A stretch of DNA of 64,000 nucleotides from Candidatus Regiella insecticola LSR1 (GCF_000143625.1 NZ_GL379589.1:588273-652272); one strand, 5' to 3'. Counted from the first letter of the stretch, positions 1 through 10,163 are shown. The notes: generated by a model not told the origin, from the sequence alone. Numbers and translations are program-made.

Positions 1-7
1 AAATATT

Positions 8-919
8 AGACCTCTTCGGAAACTAGCATTCATATAAGAATTTTGGTAAAACACTCCTGAACAAGGAGCCGCCATGAAATATGAAGTAATAAAAGTACTG
101 GAAGAGGAAAAATTTCGTCGCTTAACGGGTGTTAAACGCAGTACATTTGAAAAGATGATAAAGATATTGAATGAAGCAGATAAGAGTAAGCAAGGGAAAG
201 GAGGTCGGAAACCCAAGCGGGGTTTAGAAGAGCGCTTATTAATGGCACTGGAGTATATACGAGAATATCGCACTTATTTTCATGTCAGCCAAAGCTATGG
301 CGTGAGTGAGAGCACATGCTATGAAACGATTAAATGGATAGAGAATACGCTAATAAAGCATCCTGATTTTGCCCTACCTGGACGCAAAGCTGTATTAAAA
401 AGGGATAGGGAGTATGAGCTGGTTCTTATTGATGCCACAGAAACGCCGATTGAACGTCCCCAAAAAAACAAAAGCCGTTTTACTCAGGAAAAAAGAAACG
501 ACACACCTTAAAAACACAAGTGCTCGTTGATAAAAAAAGTAAAGCAGTCATCTGTACAAGCTTTACGAATGGGAGGCGCCATGATTTTAGGTTGTTTAAG
601 GAGTCTGGTGTGCGAATACATCCTGACATCAAAACAGTTACCGATACAGGTTACCAAGGGCTTGGCAAGATTCATTCAAACTCGGCGTTGCCTAAGAAAA
701 AGACAAAGAAAAATCCCTTAACAAAAGAAGATAAACGCAACAATCGTGCGTTATCAAGCCAGCGTGTATTAAACGAACATGTCATTGGTATGATTAAAAG
801 ATTTAAAATTGTATCAGACCGTTATCGAAACAGGCGAAAACGTTTTGGATTAAGATTTAATCTGATTGCTGCAATTTATAATATGGAAATTAGATAAATG
901 ATAGTTTCCGAAGAGGTCT
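8..919 (+). mobile_element. IS5-family (IS427-like) insertion sequence, copy 1
   Basis: A 912-bp element bounded by inverted repeats of about 18 bp (left end AGACCTCTTCGGAAACTA, right end its complement). It is flanked on both sides by the trinucleotide ATT, which reads as a 3-bp target duplication. It carries the two-phase transposase at 74-897. Near-identical copies lie at 34849-35760 and, inverted, at 42302-43212. The terminal repeat also caps the short MITE-like elements elsewhere in the window, so this is the likely source of their transposition. Confidence 0.93.
74..897 (+). CDS. IS5-type transposase, orfA/orfB joined by -1 frameshift
   Basis: Transposase of the IS427/IS1031 branch of the IS5 family. 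The first phase (74-511, 145 aa) carries an N-terminal helix-turn-helix-like region and the first DDE aspartate in the segment LVLIDATETPIERP. The second phase (520-897, 125 aa) carries the second aspartate region (TDTGYQGL) and the C-terminal basic part (RVLNEHVIGMIKRF). Neither phase alone is a complete DDE enzyme. At 463-469 the zero frame reads A AAA AAC, a classic -1 slippery heptamer. Shifting there gives one continuous 274-aa protein passing through SGKKKRHTLKTQVLVDKK. The three copies in the window keep the same arrangement, which suggests programmed frameshifting and not decay. A start at 74 is supported by AAGGAG at about 64-69. Confidence 0.88.
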
Positions 920-1405
920 ATTGAAAAACAGCCGAAAGTGAATACGCATCGCCACGACGGCCGGAGTACATTTTTACGTGCCCGCATCATCATGATAAAG
1001 GCAAGACTTCAGGGTTTAATACATCGACAAAGCGCACTTTATCCTGCTCGCTAACTTGACGCTCACCGCCGCTTCAATTACGACAGTAAGCAGACTCATA
1101 AAAACTGGTTTTTGTACTGAGATGAGTCTAGTCTTTATTTGGCATAATATAAAAAGACTAGCAGAAATGGCATAAATAACAGGTCGAAATGAATAGGTAA
1201 CTTATTGATAAATAATGACTGAAAAGTTGTGCGTTGTTGTGTTTTGTCGCCTATTATGTAAGCAAAAATATTTTATTTATTTGTTTTTAATGGATTATTT
1301 TTCCTTACTGTAACTATCTTGATAATAGTCTATATTGTTTACTGAAATAACCGGTTAATACTTTTCACTAACTACTGGTTTCATAACTAACACAGGAATA
1401 GATGG
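920..1405. other. Intergenic region after IS copy 1, no gene identified
   Basis: About 485 bases between the IS and the BON-domain gene. The first part (about 922-1060) is richer in GC and is open on the plus strand in one phase for about 42 codons (containing SEYASPRRPEYIF) without a start, so it could be the tail of a gene cut by the IS. I do not recognise it. The rest (about 1130-1400) is very AT-rich and probably holds the promoter of the next gene, but I cannot single out a convincing -35/-10 pair. Confidence 0.4.
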
Positions 1406-1864
1406 ATGAAAAATAAAAAATTTACTTATTCACTTATAGCCGCCGCTTTAGGGATGGCCAGTATGAGCGGTAGCCTCTTCGCTAAACCCGTATCGAATAA
1501 AGCAGAAAATTCGGTTGAACAAACAGGAAGCAAAATCGATGAAGTGGTGTCGAAAGACCCTGCTCAGGCTGAAAGAACCGCCGCAGAGGCCGCTAAAGCG
1601 GGCGGTGCAAAACCACCGAGCGAGAGCCAATCCATCACTGCATCTGCCCATGATGCCTTCATTACCACCAAAGTAAAAGCGGTATTACTCGCGACCAGTG
1701 GCGTACCTTCACATGATGTAAAGGTAGAAACTAATAGCGGTGTGGTGCATCTTAGCGGTGATGTAGAAAATAAAGAACAAATAGAAAAAGCACAAAAAGC
1801 GATTGAAGATAAAAAAATTGACGGTGTGAAAAGTATTAAAAATGATCTGAAGGTTAAACACTAG
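1406..1864 (+). CDS. Periplasmic BON-domain protein, OsmY-like
   Basis: A 152-aa protein with a clear Sec signal peptide (KNKKF basic start, hydrophobic stretch SLIAAALGMASMSGSLFA, cleavage near residue 27). A low-complexity Ala/Glu-rich linker follows, then one BON domain at about residues 80-150 (ITASAHDAFITTKVKAVLL, then GVVHLSGDVENKEQIEKA). OsmY of E. coli is about 200 aa with two BON domains, so this is a one-domain relative. BON domains are thought to bind phospholipid or stabilise the envelope. AGGAA about 11 bases upstream supports the start. It is monocistronic, with IS debris upstream and an AT-rich gap downstream. The exact orthologue (OsmY or another small BON protein) is uncertain. 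Confidence 0.8.
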   Translation: MKNKKFTYSLIAAALGMASMSGSLFAKPVSNKAENSVEQTGSKIDEVVSKDPAQAERTAAEAAKAGGAKPPSESQSITASAHDAFITTKVKAVLLATSGVPSHDVKVETNSGVVHLSGDVENKEQIEKAQKAIEDKKIDGVKSIKNDLKVKH

Positions 1865-2085
1865 TACTTTGGCCGGCTGGTCGTTATATCGACCAGCTTC
1901 AAACAATAAAAAACACGTTATCTCGTTAAAATAAAAAATTATCTAAGTTGATCCAATAAATAATAATTCTGTTATGCTATATTGGTATTTGCATTATAAA
2001 TATTATTTATATTCGATCATTTAAATATTAATTCATGTTATGAACTAGGAAGTAAGATAGAAGATTTATCCGTTGTAAATTATTA

Positions 2086-3591
2086 ATGCATAATATTACC
2101 TTGCATATTAAGTTAATAAATATACAATTTTATTTATATAAAAAATCAAATAATGGATCCTCATATATGAATCAATATTTATCTCACACTAATACCCTTG
2201 CGTTAATTGCGGGTGGCCCCTTTCCTACTATAAGCATGCAAGACTATCGTTCATTAAACGCCATCAATAAAATGATCGTAGATAAAACCGCTCAGCTCCA
2301 TCGATACAATAATGATACTTCATCCGCTATTGGTGCAGAAAAAAAATATAAAATCGTTGACGATAATGCGCACATACATATACAAGAATTTAAAGATAAT
2401 AAATTAATCAATGTTTTTATACTTAACTATATCGATGATAATTTCATCGGCTATGAAGAAGTCATCAATAAGTATGATAAAAATAATCAACTCGTCAGCT
2501 GCTCACGTTCTACCTACGATATCAATAATCATTTTACTTACCGGGTAGTGTCTCACTATAACACTAGAGGTGAGTTGGTAAATACCGTTAAAACCCTATT
2601 TGAATACGATTCAAGTGATGTGATGACAGGCAGTCTTGAACTAAAGTACGATGCCAATAATCAATTAATTCAGAAAGTAAAATCGAAATATGATCTCACT
2701 GAGAGGGGCATGAGTATCAGAAAAAGAGAATTTAACTACGATACCAAAGGTTTAATGACTGACAGTAGTGAAGCCGTCTATGATGCTCAGGGTCTGTTAA
2801 CTTATCATACTCAGTCAGAATATAACGCCAATAAAAAAATGGTTAAGCAAATAAATAGCGAATTTGATTACGATCCAAAGGGTCGTTTGTTAACGGAAAA
2901 TCAAATACATTATGATGCAGATAATCAACCCACTGAATATGTAAAAAATTTCCAAGATTATGGCACCGAAGGACGTTTACTGAAAAAAAGCACGTCAAGA
3001 TATGACCCAAAAGGTGTATTGATCGGCACTGCTGAGGTTAAGTATCAATATGATGCTAATGGCCAATTGGTTTCCCAGCAAGAAGCGGAATATGACGCCG
3101 ATAAAAAAATCGTTGGCACAAATAGCATGACATTTAATTATGATGCTGAAGGTAACTTATTAACTATCCGGCATGAATTTACCGATCAAAAAGATAAATT
3201 AATTCATCTAATCGAATCAAAATACGATGATGATAATCAGTTTATAGGTCGTAGTGAAGTCGATTATTTCTATGATAGTGAGGGTAAATTATTTAAGAAG
3301 TGCACTGAACATTACGATGCTAATCAAAAATTAATCAATAGCTTTTTTTTAACAAAAGAAAATACTGAAGCCCCGCTTACCACTAATGCAACTGAATCTG
3401 AGGTTAATCAAAGTGACCTATTGACCAATGCCGATAGCAAAAACAAAGAAGTTAACTTAATGGACACATTAATCGCAGAAATTCATGGCTGGGCAAACCC
3501 TGAAAAAATAAATCTTTTCAATGTTATGTCCAACGTGCCCAATGCATTTTTACCGACATTACCCACACTTCTGGTGAATAGATTTAATTAG
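2086..3591 (+). CDS. YD-repeat protein of unknown function
   Basis: A 501-aa protein dominated by about 14 degenerate repeats of 20-24 aa between about residues 110 and 430. Each has a core like YDANNQLI or YDAEGNLL followed by a strand rich in charged and Ser/Thr residues. This resembles the YD repeats of Rhs/teneurin-type proteins, but there is no Rhs core signature (PxxxxDPxG) and no toxin domain that I can recognise. The C-terminal 70 residues are repeat-free. No signal peptide is evident. The start may be the downstream ATG at 2167 (MNQYLSHTN), because the first 27 residues are AT-rich and low in complexity and neither start has a strong Shine-Dalgarno. A terminator follows at 3699. It could be a secreted effector or a surface protein, but nothing shows this directly. 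Confidence 0.65.
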   Translation: MHNITLHIKLINIQFYLYKKSNNGSSYMNQYLSHTNTLALIAGGPFPTISMQDYRSLNAINKMIVDKTAQLHRYNNDTSSAIGAEKKYKIVDDNAHIHIQEFKDNKLINVFILNYIDDNFIGYEEVINKYDKNNQLVSCSRSTYDINNHFTYRVVSHYNTRGELVNTVKTLFEYDSSDVMTGSLELKYDANNQLIQKVKSKYDLTERGMSIRKREFNYDTKGLMTDSSEAVYDAQGLLTYHTQSEYNANKKMVKQINSEFDYDPKGRLLTENQIHYDADNQPTEYVKNFQDYGTEGRLLKKSTSRYDPKGVLIGTAEVKYQYDANGQLVSQQEAEYDADKKIVGTNSMTFNYDAEGNLLTIRHEFTDQKDKLIHLIESKYDDDNQFIGRSEVDYFYDSEGKLFKKCTEHYDANQKLINSFFLTKENTEAPLTTNATESEVNQSDLLTNADSKNKEVNLMDTLIAEIHGWANPEKINLFNVMSNVPNAFLPTLPTLLVNRFN

Positions 3592-3698
3592 CTTTTAGCT
3601 TCTCAGAGCCTGTTCCAAATCTTTAGGCTCTCAGTGGCTAATGTTAACGATTAAAAAATAGACTTAAAATAATATTTTTAGTGATGGTAGGAAATTAA

Positions 3699-3724
3699 AA
3701 AACGGCTCAGAGAGCCGTTTTTTT
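3699..3724. terminator. Rho-independent terminator, bidirectional
   Basis: An 8-bp GC-rich stem (AACGGCTC / GAGCCGTT) with a 3-base loop, preceded by A-runs and followed by seven T residues. It can stop the YD-repeat gene on the plus strand. On the minus strand it also has a T-run and could stop purL readthrough. Confidence 0.85.
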
Positions 3725-3851
3725 ATACCCACCGTCCTTCAAAGCTGCCGCTAGGCAGCCAGGGGGCTGATGAGCATATAGCTGAATCGGTACATGACTG
3801 GGATGAGCGATCGCGGCCAACGCCGCCGTAACTTTAAAGGCGAAGGGTATA
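3724..3851. repeat. Family A (ERIC-like) repeat, copy A1
   Basis: A 128-bp imperfect palindrome with TATACCC at one end and GGGTATA at the other. The middle contains GTACATGACTGGGATGAGCG, close to the well-known core of enterobacterial ERIC sequences (GTGACTGGGGTGAGCG). It abuts copy B1 with a shared TATA. Confidence 0.78.
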
Positions 3852-3953
3852 GCCGAATTAGTTTAATTTGATTCAAGGCGGAGGAGCGCAGACAGTACAA
3901 ATAGTACGGCAAGCGACGACAACGCAGAATCAAATTAAACTGCTTTGGCTATA
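3848..3953. repeat. Family B palindromic repeat, copy B1
   Basis: A 106-bp element with ends TATAGCC and GGCTATA, arms of about 30 bp rich in TTTAATTTGATTC, and a conserved centre containing CAAGGCGGAGGAG and AGTACGGCAAGCGACGAC. The same element recurs at 24806 and 26802, with degenerate copies at 22845 and 43948. I know of no named family that matches. Confidence 0.85.
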
Positions 3954-3967
3954 TATAATCAATTATG

Positions 3968-6900
3968 CTATTTAAATCGCTTACCTGCATTACGAAACAT
4001 ACGCATCCAAGGGCTGTCTTCACCCCAGTCCGCGGGATGCCAAGAATGGCTAACCGTACGGAAAACACGTTCTGGGTGCGGCATCATGATGGTCGCCCTG
4101 CCACTGGTACTGGTTAGCGCTGTGATCCCCTTGACAGAGCCATTTGGATTAGCGGGGTATTGCTCAGTGCATATCCCTTTATTATCGACAAAACGGAGTA
4201 CCACCTGATTTTTTTCTTCCAATAGCGTTAAATCTTTATCTGCTACTGCAACTCGCCCTTCACCATGTGAAACAACAATAGGTAAACGTGAACCGGCCAT
4301 ATCCTGTGTAAATAAACAAGGGCTGGCAACCACTTCCACTAAGCTGAAACGCGCCTCAAAACGTGTCGATAAATTACGCTTAAAATGAGGCCAATGCTCT
4401 GCGCCAGGAATTAATGCCCGTAAATTAGACATCATCTGACAGCCATTACAAACCCCTAATGCCAACGTGTTTGAGTGATGAAAAAAAGCGGTAAATTCAT
4501 CTCGTAAGCGGTTATTAAACAGAATAGATTTCGCCCATCCCTCACCGGCACCTAACACATCGCCGTAAGAGAACCCCCCACAGGCAACCAAGGTTTGAAA
4601 ATCGGTTAAATTTATTCTTCCCGTGAGTAGATCACTCATATGCACATCGACAGCATCAAACCCCGCACGATGAAACGCCGCCGCCATTTCAACCTGAGAA
4701 TTCACCCCTTGCTCACGCAATACCGCCACTTTTGGCCGTATTCCCTGGGCAATATAAGGCGCTGCAATCTTTTCGTTGAGATCAAAAGTTAATTTCACGT
4801 TTAAACCGGGATCAGTATTGTCTTTTTTCGCCTGATGCTCTTGATCAGCGCACTCTGGATTATCACTTAACCGCTGCATTTGCCAGGTGGTTTCAGCCCA
4901 CCAGCAACGTAAAGTGGTACGACTCTCCTGGTATAGCTCTTCATTGCCGTGGCGGATAATAAAATCATCCCCGGCAGTCGCACGGCCTAAATAGTGCACG
5001 CAATCTGCTAAACCATGGTCGGCTAAACATTGTTCCACTTTGCTACGCTGCTGAGCAGAAACTTGGATCACCGCGCCCAATTCTTCATTAAATAGCGCCG
5101 CTAAGGTATCTTCCCCTAAGGATGCAATGTTCACATCAATACCACAGTGTCCTACAAAGGCCATTTCGGCTAATGTCACCAACAAACCGCCGTCAGATCG
5201 ATCGTGATAAGCCAACAGTGCGCGATCGGCAATCAAAGATTGCATCGCATTAAAGAAACCGGCTAATTGGGACACATTACGAATATCAGCCGCTTTATCC
5301 CCTAATTGTCGGTAAACTTGCGCCAAGGCGGTTGCCCCCAATCCATTGTGACCCGCCCCTAAATCGATCAATAAAAGCGCATTTTTATCATTATTATCTT
5401 TTTTATCATCACGGTCTTCCGGAGCAAGCTGTAGCTGTGGCGTGACGGTACTACGAACATCTTCAACCCGCGCAAAGGCCGTGATCACCAATGACAATGG
5501 CGAAATCATCTCCCGTTGTTTATCGCCTTGCTGCCAACAGGTTTTCATCGACAGCGAATCTTTTCCTACTGGGATAGTTAAACCGAGCTCCGGGCAAAGT
5601 TCCTTGCCCACCGCACGCACAGCATCAAACAACCCAGCATCTTCACCTGGATGATCCGCGGCAGACATCCAGTTAGCCGAAAGCTTAACCCGTTTTAATT
5701 CGCCAATCTGAGTCGCGGCAATATTGGTCAATGCTTCACCGACCGCTAAACGCGCAGAGGCAGCAAAATCCAACAGCGCCACTGGCGCGCGTTCACCAAT
5801 AGACATCGCTTCGCCATGATAACTGTCTAAACTGGCACTGGTGACGGCACAATCGGCTACCGGAACTTGCCAAGGCCCCACCATTTGATCGCGCGTCACC
5901 ATTCCCGTCACACTGCGATCGCCTATGGTGATCAGGAAGGTTTTTTCAGCTACCGTCGGGAGATGCAGAATACGCTCTACGGCGTCAGCAATGGCGATCT
6001 TTTCACGATTCAGCGCTTCAGCGCAGACGGGTAAACGAGTCACCTCTCGTACCATTTTGGGCGGTTTTCCTAATAATATATCCAGTGAAATATTAATAGG
6101 CTGATTATTAAATTCACTATCCTTCACTGTCAGATCTTGTTTTGCGGTGGCTTTACCAATTACCGCATAAGGCGTACGTTCACGCTGACAGATTTCATCA
6201 AATTCTTTCATTTGATCGGGATTGACTGCCAACACATAACGTTCTTGTGATTCATTACACCATATTTCCAATGGGCTCATGCTGGGATCATCGCTCGGGA
6301 TGGCGCGTAATTCAAAATCTCCGCCCCGCCCCGCATCATTGACTAATTCCGGCATCGCATTTGACAGACCCCCTGCGCCGACATCATGAATAAATAAGAT
6401 TGGATTCTTATCGCCCCGCTGCCAGCAGCGATCGATCACTTCTTGGCAACGGCGTTCCATTTCTGGATTATCCCGTTGTACCGAAGCAAAATCTAACTCT
6501 GCCCCTAACTGGCCAGAGGTGACCGAAGAGGCAGCGCCTCCCCCTAAACCGATATTCATCGCTGCACCACCGAGGACGATCAGCTTTGCGCCGACAGGAA
6601 TTTCACCTTTTTGTACATGATCAGCGCGAATATTGCCTATCCCCCCCGCCAACATAATCGGTTTATGATAACCCCGTAATTCATAGCGATTTTCATCGCT
6701 ATTATCGCTCTTCAACCGAGCCTTCACCCGTTCTTCATAAGTGCGGAAATAGCCCAATAATGCCGGGCGGCCAAATTCATTATTAAATGCTGCCCCGCCA
6801 AGAGGCCCCTCGGTGATAATATCCAATGCAGTGGCAATACGATCCGGTTTACCGAAGTCTTCTTCCCAAGGTTGTTCAAACTTAGGAATACGTAAATTAG

Positions 6901-7936
6901 AAACGGAAAAACCGACTAAACCGGCTTTCGGCTTAGCACCCCGCCCGGTGGCACCTTCGTCACGAATTTCACCGCCTGAGCCAGTAGCCGCTCCCGGCCA
7001 AGGAGATATCGCCGTCGGATGATTATGCGTTTCCACTTTCATCAAAATAGGCGTTTCTTCTTGATGATAATCATAGATCCCAGTCTCAGCATCGGGGAAA
7101 AAACGTCCGACTCGTGATCCCTCCATGACTGCCGCATTGTCTTTATAGGCTGATAACACATAGTCTGGCGTTTGCTCGAAAGTATTTTTAATCATGTTAA
7201 ATAACGAACGAGGTTGCTTAATACCATCAATAACCCAATCGGCATTAAAAATTTTATGACGACAATGTTCTGAATTGGCCTGCGCAAACATATACAGCTC
7301 AACATCGGTTGGATTACGCTCCAAACGAGTAAAAGAGTCGAATAAATAATCAATTTCATCCTTGGCTAAGGCAAGACCGAGCTGGTTATTAGCGTGCTCT
7401 AATGCGGTGCGCCCTTGGCTCAGGATATCGACCTGTTTTAAAGCAGGGGGTATATGAGAAGCACTTTGAGGAAAAATCTCTTTCGCGGAGGGAAAATCGG
7501 TAAATACCGCTTCAACCATACGATCATGCAGCATTGCTGCCAACTGCTGCCATTGCGTCGATGTCAACTCGACACTTTGAATATAAAAAGCCACGCCTCT
7601 TTCTAGACGTAATACCTTAGATAAACCACAATTATGCGCAATATCACTGGCTTTAGAAGACCAGGGAGAAATAGTACCTAATCGCGGTGTTACCAGCAGT
7701 AAACGCCCTGGCACAACGCGCTCTGAGGTAGCTTGCCGAGGAGAAACAGAAGAATCATACTCAAGCAAACGTGCCAGCTTAGTGTTTTCCTCTGCATTTA
7801 ATGGAGCACTGAGATCAGCAAAATGAATATATTCAGCGTAGATATCATCTACCGGTAAACACAAATCCTTACAACGAGACAGCAGTTTAGTGATTTTAAA
7901 AGCCGACAAAGCGGCAGAGCCGCGCAGTATTTCCAT
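3968..7936 (-). CDS. purL: Phosphoribosylformylglycinamidine synthase
   Basis: Large, single-chain FGAM synthase that converts FGAR, glutamine and ATP to FGAM in cytosolic purine synthesis. The N-terminal linker region, two AIRS-like halves ([20 protein letters not shown] near residue 300 and [17 protein letters not shown] in the second half) and a C-terminal class I glutamine amidotransferase domain (nucleophile Cys in [13 protein letters not shown], His/Glu in [10 protein letters not shown]) are all present, with no stop codon or frameshift. I chose the ATG at 7936 ([11 protein letters not shown]) because it matches the E. coli start and gives 1322 aa against about 1295. An in-frame ATG at 7993 would add 19 unsupported residues. 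The small excess includes a Lys/Asp/Asn-rich insert ([10 protein letters not shown]) near residue 820. The gene is flanked by repeats A1 and B1 downstream. It looks functional. Confidence 0.97.
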   Translation of the reverse strand: MEILRGSAALSAFKITKLLSRCKDLCLPVDDIYAEYIHFADLSAPLNAEENTKLARLLEYDSSVSPRQATSERVVPGRLLLVTPRLGTISPWSSKASDIAHNCGLSKVLRLERGVAFYIQSVELTSTQWQQLAAMLHDRMVEAVFTDFPSAKEIFPQSASHIPPALKQVDILSQGRTALEHANNQLGLALAKDEIDYLFDSFTRLERNPTDVELYMFAQANSEHCRHKIFNADWVIDGIKQPRSLFNMIKNTFEQTPDYVLSAYKDNAAVMEGSRVGRFFPDAETGIYDYHQEETPILMKVETHNHPTAISPWPGAATGSGGEIRDEGATGRGAKPKAGLVGFSVSNLRIPKFEQPWEEDFGKPDRIATALDIITEGPLGGAAFNNEFGRPALLGYFRTYEERVKARLKSDNSDENRYELRGYHKPIMLAGGIGNIRADHVQKGEIPVGAKLIVLGGAAMNIGLGGGAASSVTSGQLGAELDFASVQRDNPEMERRCQEVIDRCWQRGDKNPILFIHDVGAGGLSNAMPELVNDAGRGGDFELRAIPSDDPSMSPLEIWCNESQERYVLAVNPDQMKEFDEICQRERTPYAVIGKATAKQDLTVKDSEFNNQPINISLDILLGKPPKMVREVTRLPVCAEALNREKIAIADAVERILHLPTVAEKTFLITIGDRSVTGMVTRDQMVGPWQVPVADCAVTSASLDSYHGEAMSIGERAPVALLDFAASARLAVGEALTNIAATQIGELKRVKLSANWMSAADHPGEDAGLFDAVRAVGKELCPELGLTIPVGKDSLSMKTCWQQGDKQREMISPLSLVITAFARVEDVRSTVTPQLQLAPEDRDDKKDNNDKNALLLIDLGAGHNGLGATALAQVYRQLGDKAADIRNVSQLAGFFNAMQSLIADRALLAYHDRSDGGLLVTLAEMAFVGHCGIDVNIASLGEDTLAALFNEELGAVIQVSAQQRSKVEQCLADHGLADCVHYLGRATAGDDFIIRHGNEELYQESRTTLRCWWAETTWQMQRLSDNPECADQEHQAKKDNTDPGLNVKLTFDLNEKIAAPYIAQGIRPKVAVLREQGVNSQVEMAAAFHRAGFDAVDVHMSDLLTGRINLTDFQTLVACGGFSYGDVLGAGEGWAKSILFNNRLRDEFTAFFHHSNTLALGVCNGCQMMSNLRALIPGAEHWPHFKRNLSTRFEARFSLVEVVASPCLFTQDMAGSRLPIVVSHGEGRVAVADKDLTLLEEKNQVVLRFVDNKGICTEQYPANPNGSVKGITALTSTSGRATIMMPHPERVFRTVSHSWHPADWGEDSPWMRMFRNAGKRFK

Positions 7937-7980
7937 AAGCAAAGTTTCTCTTGTTTGCAAAGCATTGGGGGACAGCATTA

Positions 7981-8033
7981 AGCGTCTGTTCAAAATCTCT
8001 TAACCCCACACAAGAGATTTCGAACAGACGCTA
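7981..8033. repeat. Inverted repeat upstream of purL
   Basis: Arms AGCGTCTGTTCAAAATCTCTT and AAGAGATTTCGAACAGACGCT, about 20 of 21 bases paired, around a loop of about 10 bases. It lies just 5' of the purL start on the minus strand, with a T-run on its upstream side only, so it is not a classical terminator for purL. It could be a 5' leader structure or a small element remnant. It does not match a PurR box. Confidence 0.6.
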
Positions 8034-8091
8034 AAAAAACGCGGTGCCATTATAGTCAATGCTTAGCGATGACGAAACTGCTCTGTCGCTA

Positions 8092-8312
8092 TCACCTGTT
8101 TTCTTCCTTGCCACGCAAAACCATCTCGTCATCAAAAATACCCCCCGCTTTCGACAGTACATTCAATGGCAGATCAACCATAAAATCAGTTGGTACCTCG
8201 ATCTCATGTAATAATTCAAAAAATTCATTCCATGTTTTGGCACCGGGTCAATTCGACAACACTACATCGCCGGTCGTATCGTCTCGCGTGACATACACTT
8301 CGTCATCTATCA
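8092..8312 (-). pseudogene. Possible VapB/AbrB-type antitoxin remnant with internal stop
   Basis: A minus-strand reading frame begins at an ATG that starts 8 bases after the lafU stop codon and encodes about 73 residues (IDDEVYVTRDDTTGDVVLSN, then a TGA at 8248-8250, then PGAKTWNEFFELLHEIEVPTDFM in the same phase). The composition resembles the C-terminal half of SpoVT/AbrB-fold VapB antitoxins (strand, GDVVLS, then W..FF.L......DFM). The N-terminal DNA-binding half is missing and no VapC-like toxin is nearby. The assignment is from pattern memory only. It might instead be an unrelated short orphan. Confidence 0.35.
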
Positions 8313-8317
8313 TTTTT

Positions 8318-9298
8318 CTATCTCAGTTTGAGCTCTTTTGTAAGGTGATCACTTAAATCGGTTTGGATCACCTTTGTATGCTGATCACTCAAATCGGTTT
8401 GGATCACCTTTGGGTTATGATCACCAAAAAATTGATACAGCATCTCGGTGGCGGCTTTCGTCAACACCATAATTTCAATACGACGATTTGCGGCGCCTAA
8501 AGGATCCTTTTCATCAAGCAACATCTGATCAGCCATCGCGTTGATTTGTAAAATATGAGCATCATCTAATCCTCCTCTTTCTAACGCCCGTCGCGCCGCC
8601 ATCGCCCTTTCTCCTGATAGATTCCAGTTGTTATAAAGCTCTTGATCACGATAACGCGCACCATCGGTATGACCGGTAATAATAACTTTATTATTGAGAT
8701 CATTTAAAACAGGGGCTAATTCAGCTAATAAGCGTGTGAAAAAAGGCGTGAGCAATGCACTACTCAGCGGGAACATTTCTCGCTTTTTATCGTCCTGTAT
8801 CAAAATGCGTAACCCTTGTGGAACCATTTCTATGTTTAAATTGGATTGCGCATTATGTGCTTTGCTGATTTCCAGTACCATCCGCGATAGATCTTGCATT
8901 TCTGTCGCCGATTTATCGACAACCTCTTTGCGTATTTGATCGGGCTCCTTGAAAGGCTCCTTCAAACGATTTTCGCGCGCCCTTTCTTTCATGCTGTCAC
9001 GTGTCTTATTGGTGTGAAGCATCTCAAAATTTTTGTCTGCGCCATTTTTATTCTTCAACGGAATAGAAAGAAATGACTGATTAGAGAATATGGTATTGCC
9101 ATGGATATGGGACATAATTTCATGTCTTTCTTCTTCCGAAACGGCTCCGACTATCCATAACACCATAAACAACGCCATCATTGCCAAAGTAAAATCAGCA
9201 AAGGCGACTTTCCAAGCCCCAGTATGAACACCAGCATGATGTTTCTTGGCGGAACGTTTGATAATGGTGGTATGTGTACTTCGAGCTTGCCCTCTCAT
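8318..9298 (-). CDS. lafU: Lateral flagellar motor protein LafU (MotB-like)
   Basis: A 326-aa inner-membrane stator protein. It has one N-terminal membrane segment (residues about 30-50) that includes the conserved proton-channel aspartate in KVAFADFTLAMMALFMVLW, then a linker and an OmpA/MotB peptidoglycan-binding domain (VIITGHTDGARYRD, NNWNLSGERAMAARRAL, ANRRIEIMVL). Its start codon directly follows the lafT stop, as expected for a stator pair. The C-terminus carries a tandem repeat of about 12 aa (KVIQTDLSD twice) after the conserved domain, which looks like a recent slippage duplication. The position after lafS and lafT matches the lafSTU order of Flag-2 lateral systems. The protein is intact, but other genes of the operon are broken, so the motor is probably not assembled. 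Confidence 0.87.
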   Translation of the reverse strand: MRGQARSTHTTIIKRSAKKHHAGVHTGAWKVAFADFTLAMMALFMVLWIVGAVSEEERHEIMSHIHGNTIFSNQSFLSIPLKNKNGADKNFEMLHTNKTRDSMKERARENRLKEPFKEPDQIRKEVVDKSATEMQDLSRMVLEISKAHNAQSNLNIEMVPQGLRILIQDDKKREMFPLSSALLTPFFTRLLAELAPVLNDLNNKVIITGHTDGARYRDQELYNNWNLSGERAMAARRALERGGLDDAHILQINAMADQMLLDEKDPLGAANRRIEIMVLTKAATEMLYQFFGDHNPKVIQTDLSDQHTKVIQTDLSDHLTKELKLR

Positions 9299-10156
9299 TT
9301 AGGCGCCTTCCATTTTGTTGATCCAGGAATCAAGGGTGGCGAAAGTGGGTTTATTATCAAGCGGTAACATTTTACGCCCTGAATCCACTGCCAATAAGGA
9401 AGGTTTACCCGCGACATGATTGACCAAAACGATACGGACACATTCGAAAAAAGAAAGTCTCTTTTTCATTTCTTGCTCCATGGCATTGGCTAAGGGATCC
9501 ATAAAGCAATAACAAATAAATACCCCGAGGAAGGTGCCGATCAATGCCGCGGCAACTTTAATACCAATTAAAGCAATGGAGCCATCTATCGATTGCATGG
9601 TAATAATAATACCTAGCACCGCAGCACAAATACCAAAACCAGGCATGGCTTCTGCTGTCCGTTGCATAGAACGCGACGGCACCAGCAGTTGTTCCTCAAC
9701 AGCGCCTAATTCTTGCTCTAGAATACCTTCTAGTTCATGTTCATTTATCTTGCCCATCGCCATTAAACGAAAATTATCTGAGATAAAGGTGACTAAACCT
9801 TTATGTTTCAAAATAAGCGGGTATTTTTGAAATAGCGTACTATTTTCCGGAATTTCGATATGTTCATCTAATTTTTTCAATCCTCCTTCATCAACCATTT
9901 CTAATAATTCATACAATAACAACAATTGTTGTTGAAATTCTAAAGTATATTGATTTTTACTGACGACACTTTTTATTTGTTGCCACATTTCTACTAATAC
10001 ATATTTAGGATTAGCCAAAATCATGGCACCCATCCCAGCCCCTAAAATAATAATAATTTCGCCTGGCTGCCAAAAAGAGGACATAATGCCTCCCGACATT
10101 AAATAACCGCCAATAACGCAGAACATAATAATAATCAAACCCAATAACTTCTGCAT
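9299..10156 (-). CDS. lafT: Lateral flagellar motor protein LafT (MotA-like)
   Basis: A 285-aa MotA/TolQ-family channel protein with four predicted membrane segments: residues 1-20 (LLGLIIIMFCVIGGYLMSGG), about 30-48, about 170-195 and about 200-225. The last pair includes the conserved PGFGICAAVLGIIITM and IGTFLGVFICY regions. A large cytoplasmic loop between segments 2 and 3 is where MotA normally contacts FliG. GAGGAAG just upstream supports the start. It sits between lafS and lafU with tight spacing, as in polar or lateral flagellar operons driven by a dedicated sigma factor. Full length for the family and no lesion seen. Confidence 0.88.
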   Translation of the reverse strand: MQKLLGLIIIMFCVIGGYLMSGGIMSSFWQPGEIIIILGAGMGAMILANPKYVLVEMWQQIKSVVSKNQYTLEFQQQLLLLYELLEMVDEGGLKKLDEHIEIPENSTLFQKYPLILKHKGLVTFISDNFRLMAMGKINEHELEGILEQELGAVEEQLLVPSRSMQRTAEAMPGFGICAAVLGIIITMQSIDGSIALIGIKVAAALIGTFLGVFICYCFMDPLANAMEQEMKKRLSFFECVRIVLVNHVAGKPSLLAVDSGRKMLPLDNKPTFATLDSWINKMEGA

Positions 10157-10163
10157 AACTTCC

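Noticed and set aside
3724..3953. Possible small RNA gene from the tandem A-B palindromes
   Set aside because: Both units are repeats found at many other places, and no promoter is evident. The ERIC-like nature explains the structure.
7936..7993. Purine repressor operator upstream of purL
   Set aside because: No sequence close to the PurR box ACGCAAACGTTTGCGT is visible in the leader.
8069..8356. Plus-strand ORF of 95 codons downstream of lafU
   Set aside because: Composition is unlike a protein (Ser-rich, mixed) and the minus strand gives a more convincing remnant.
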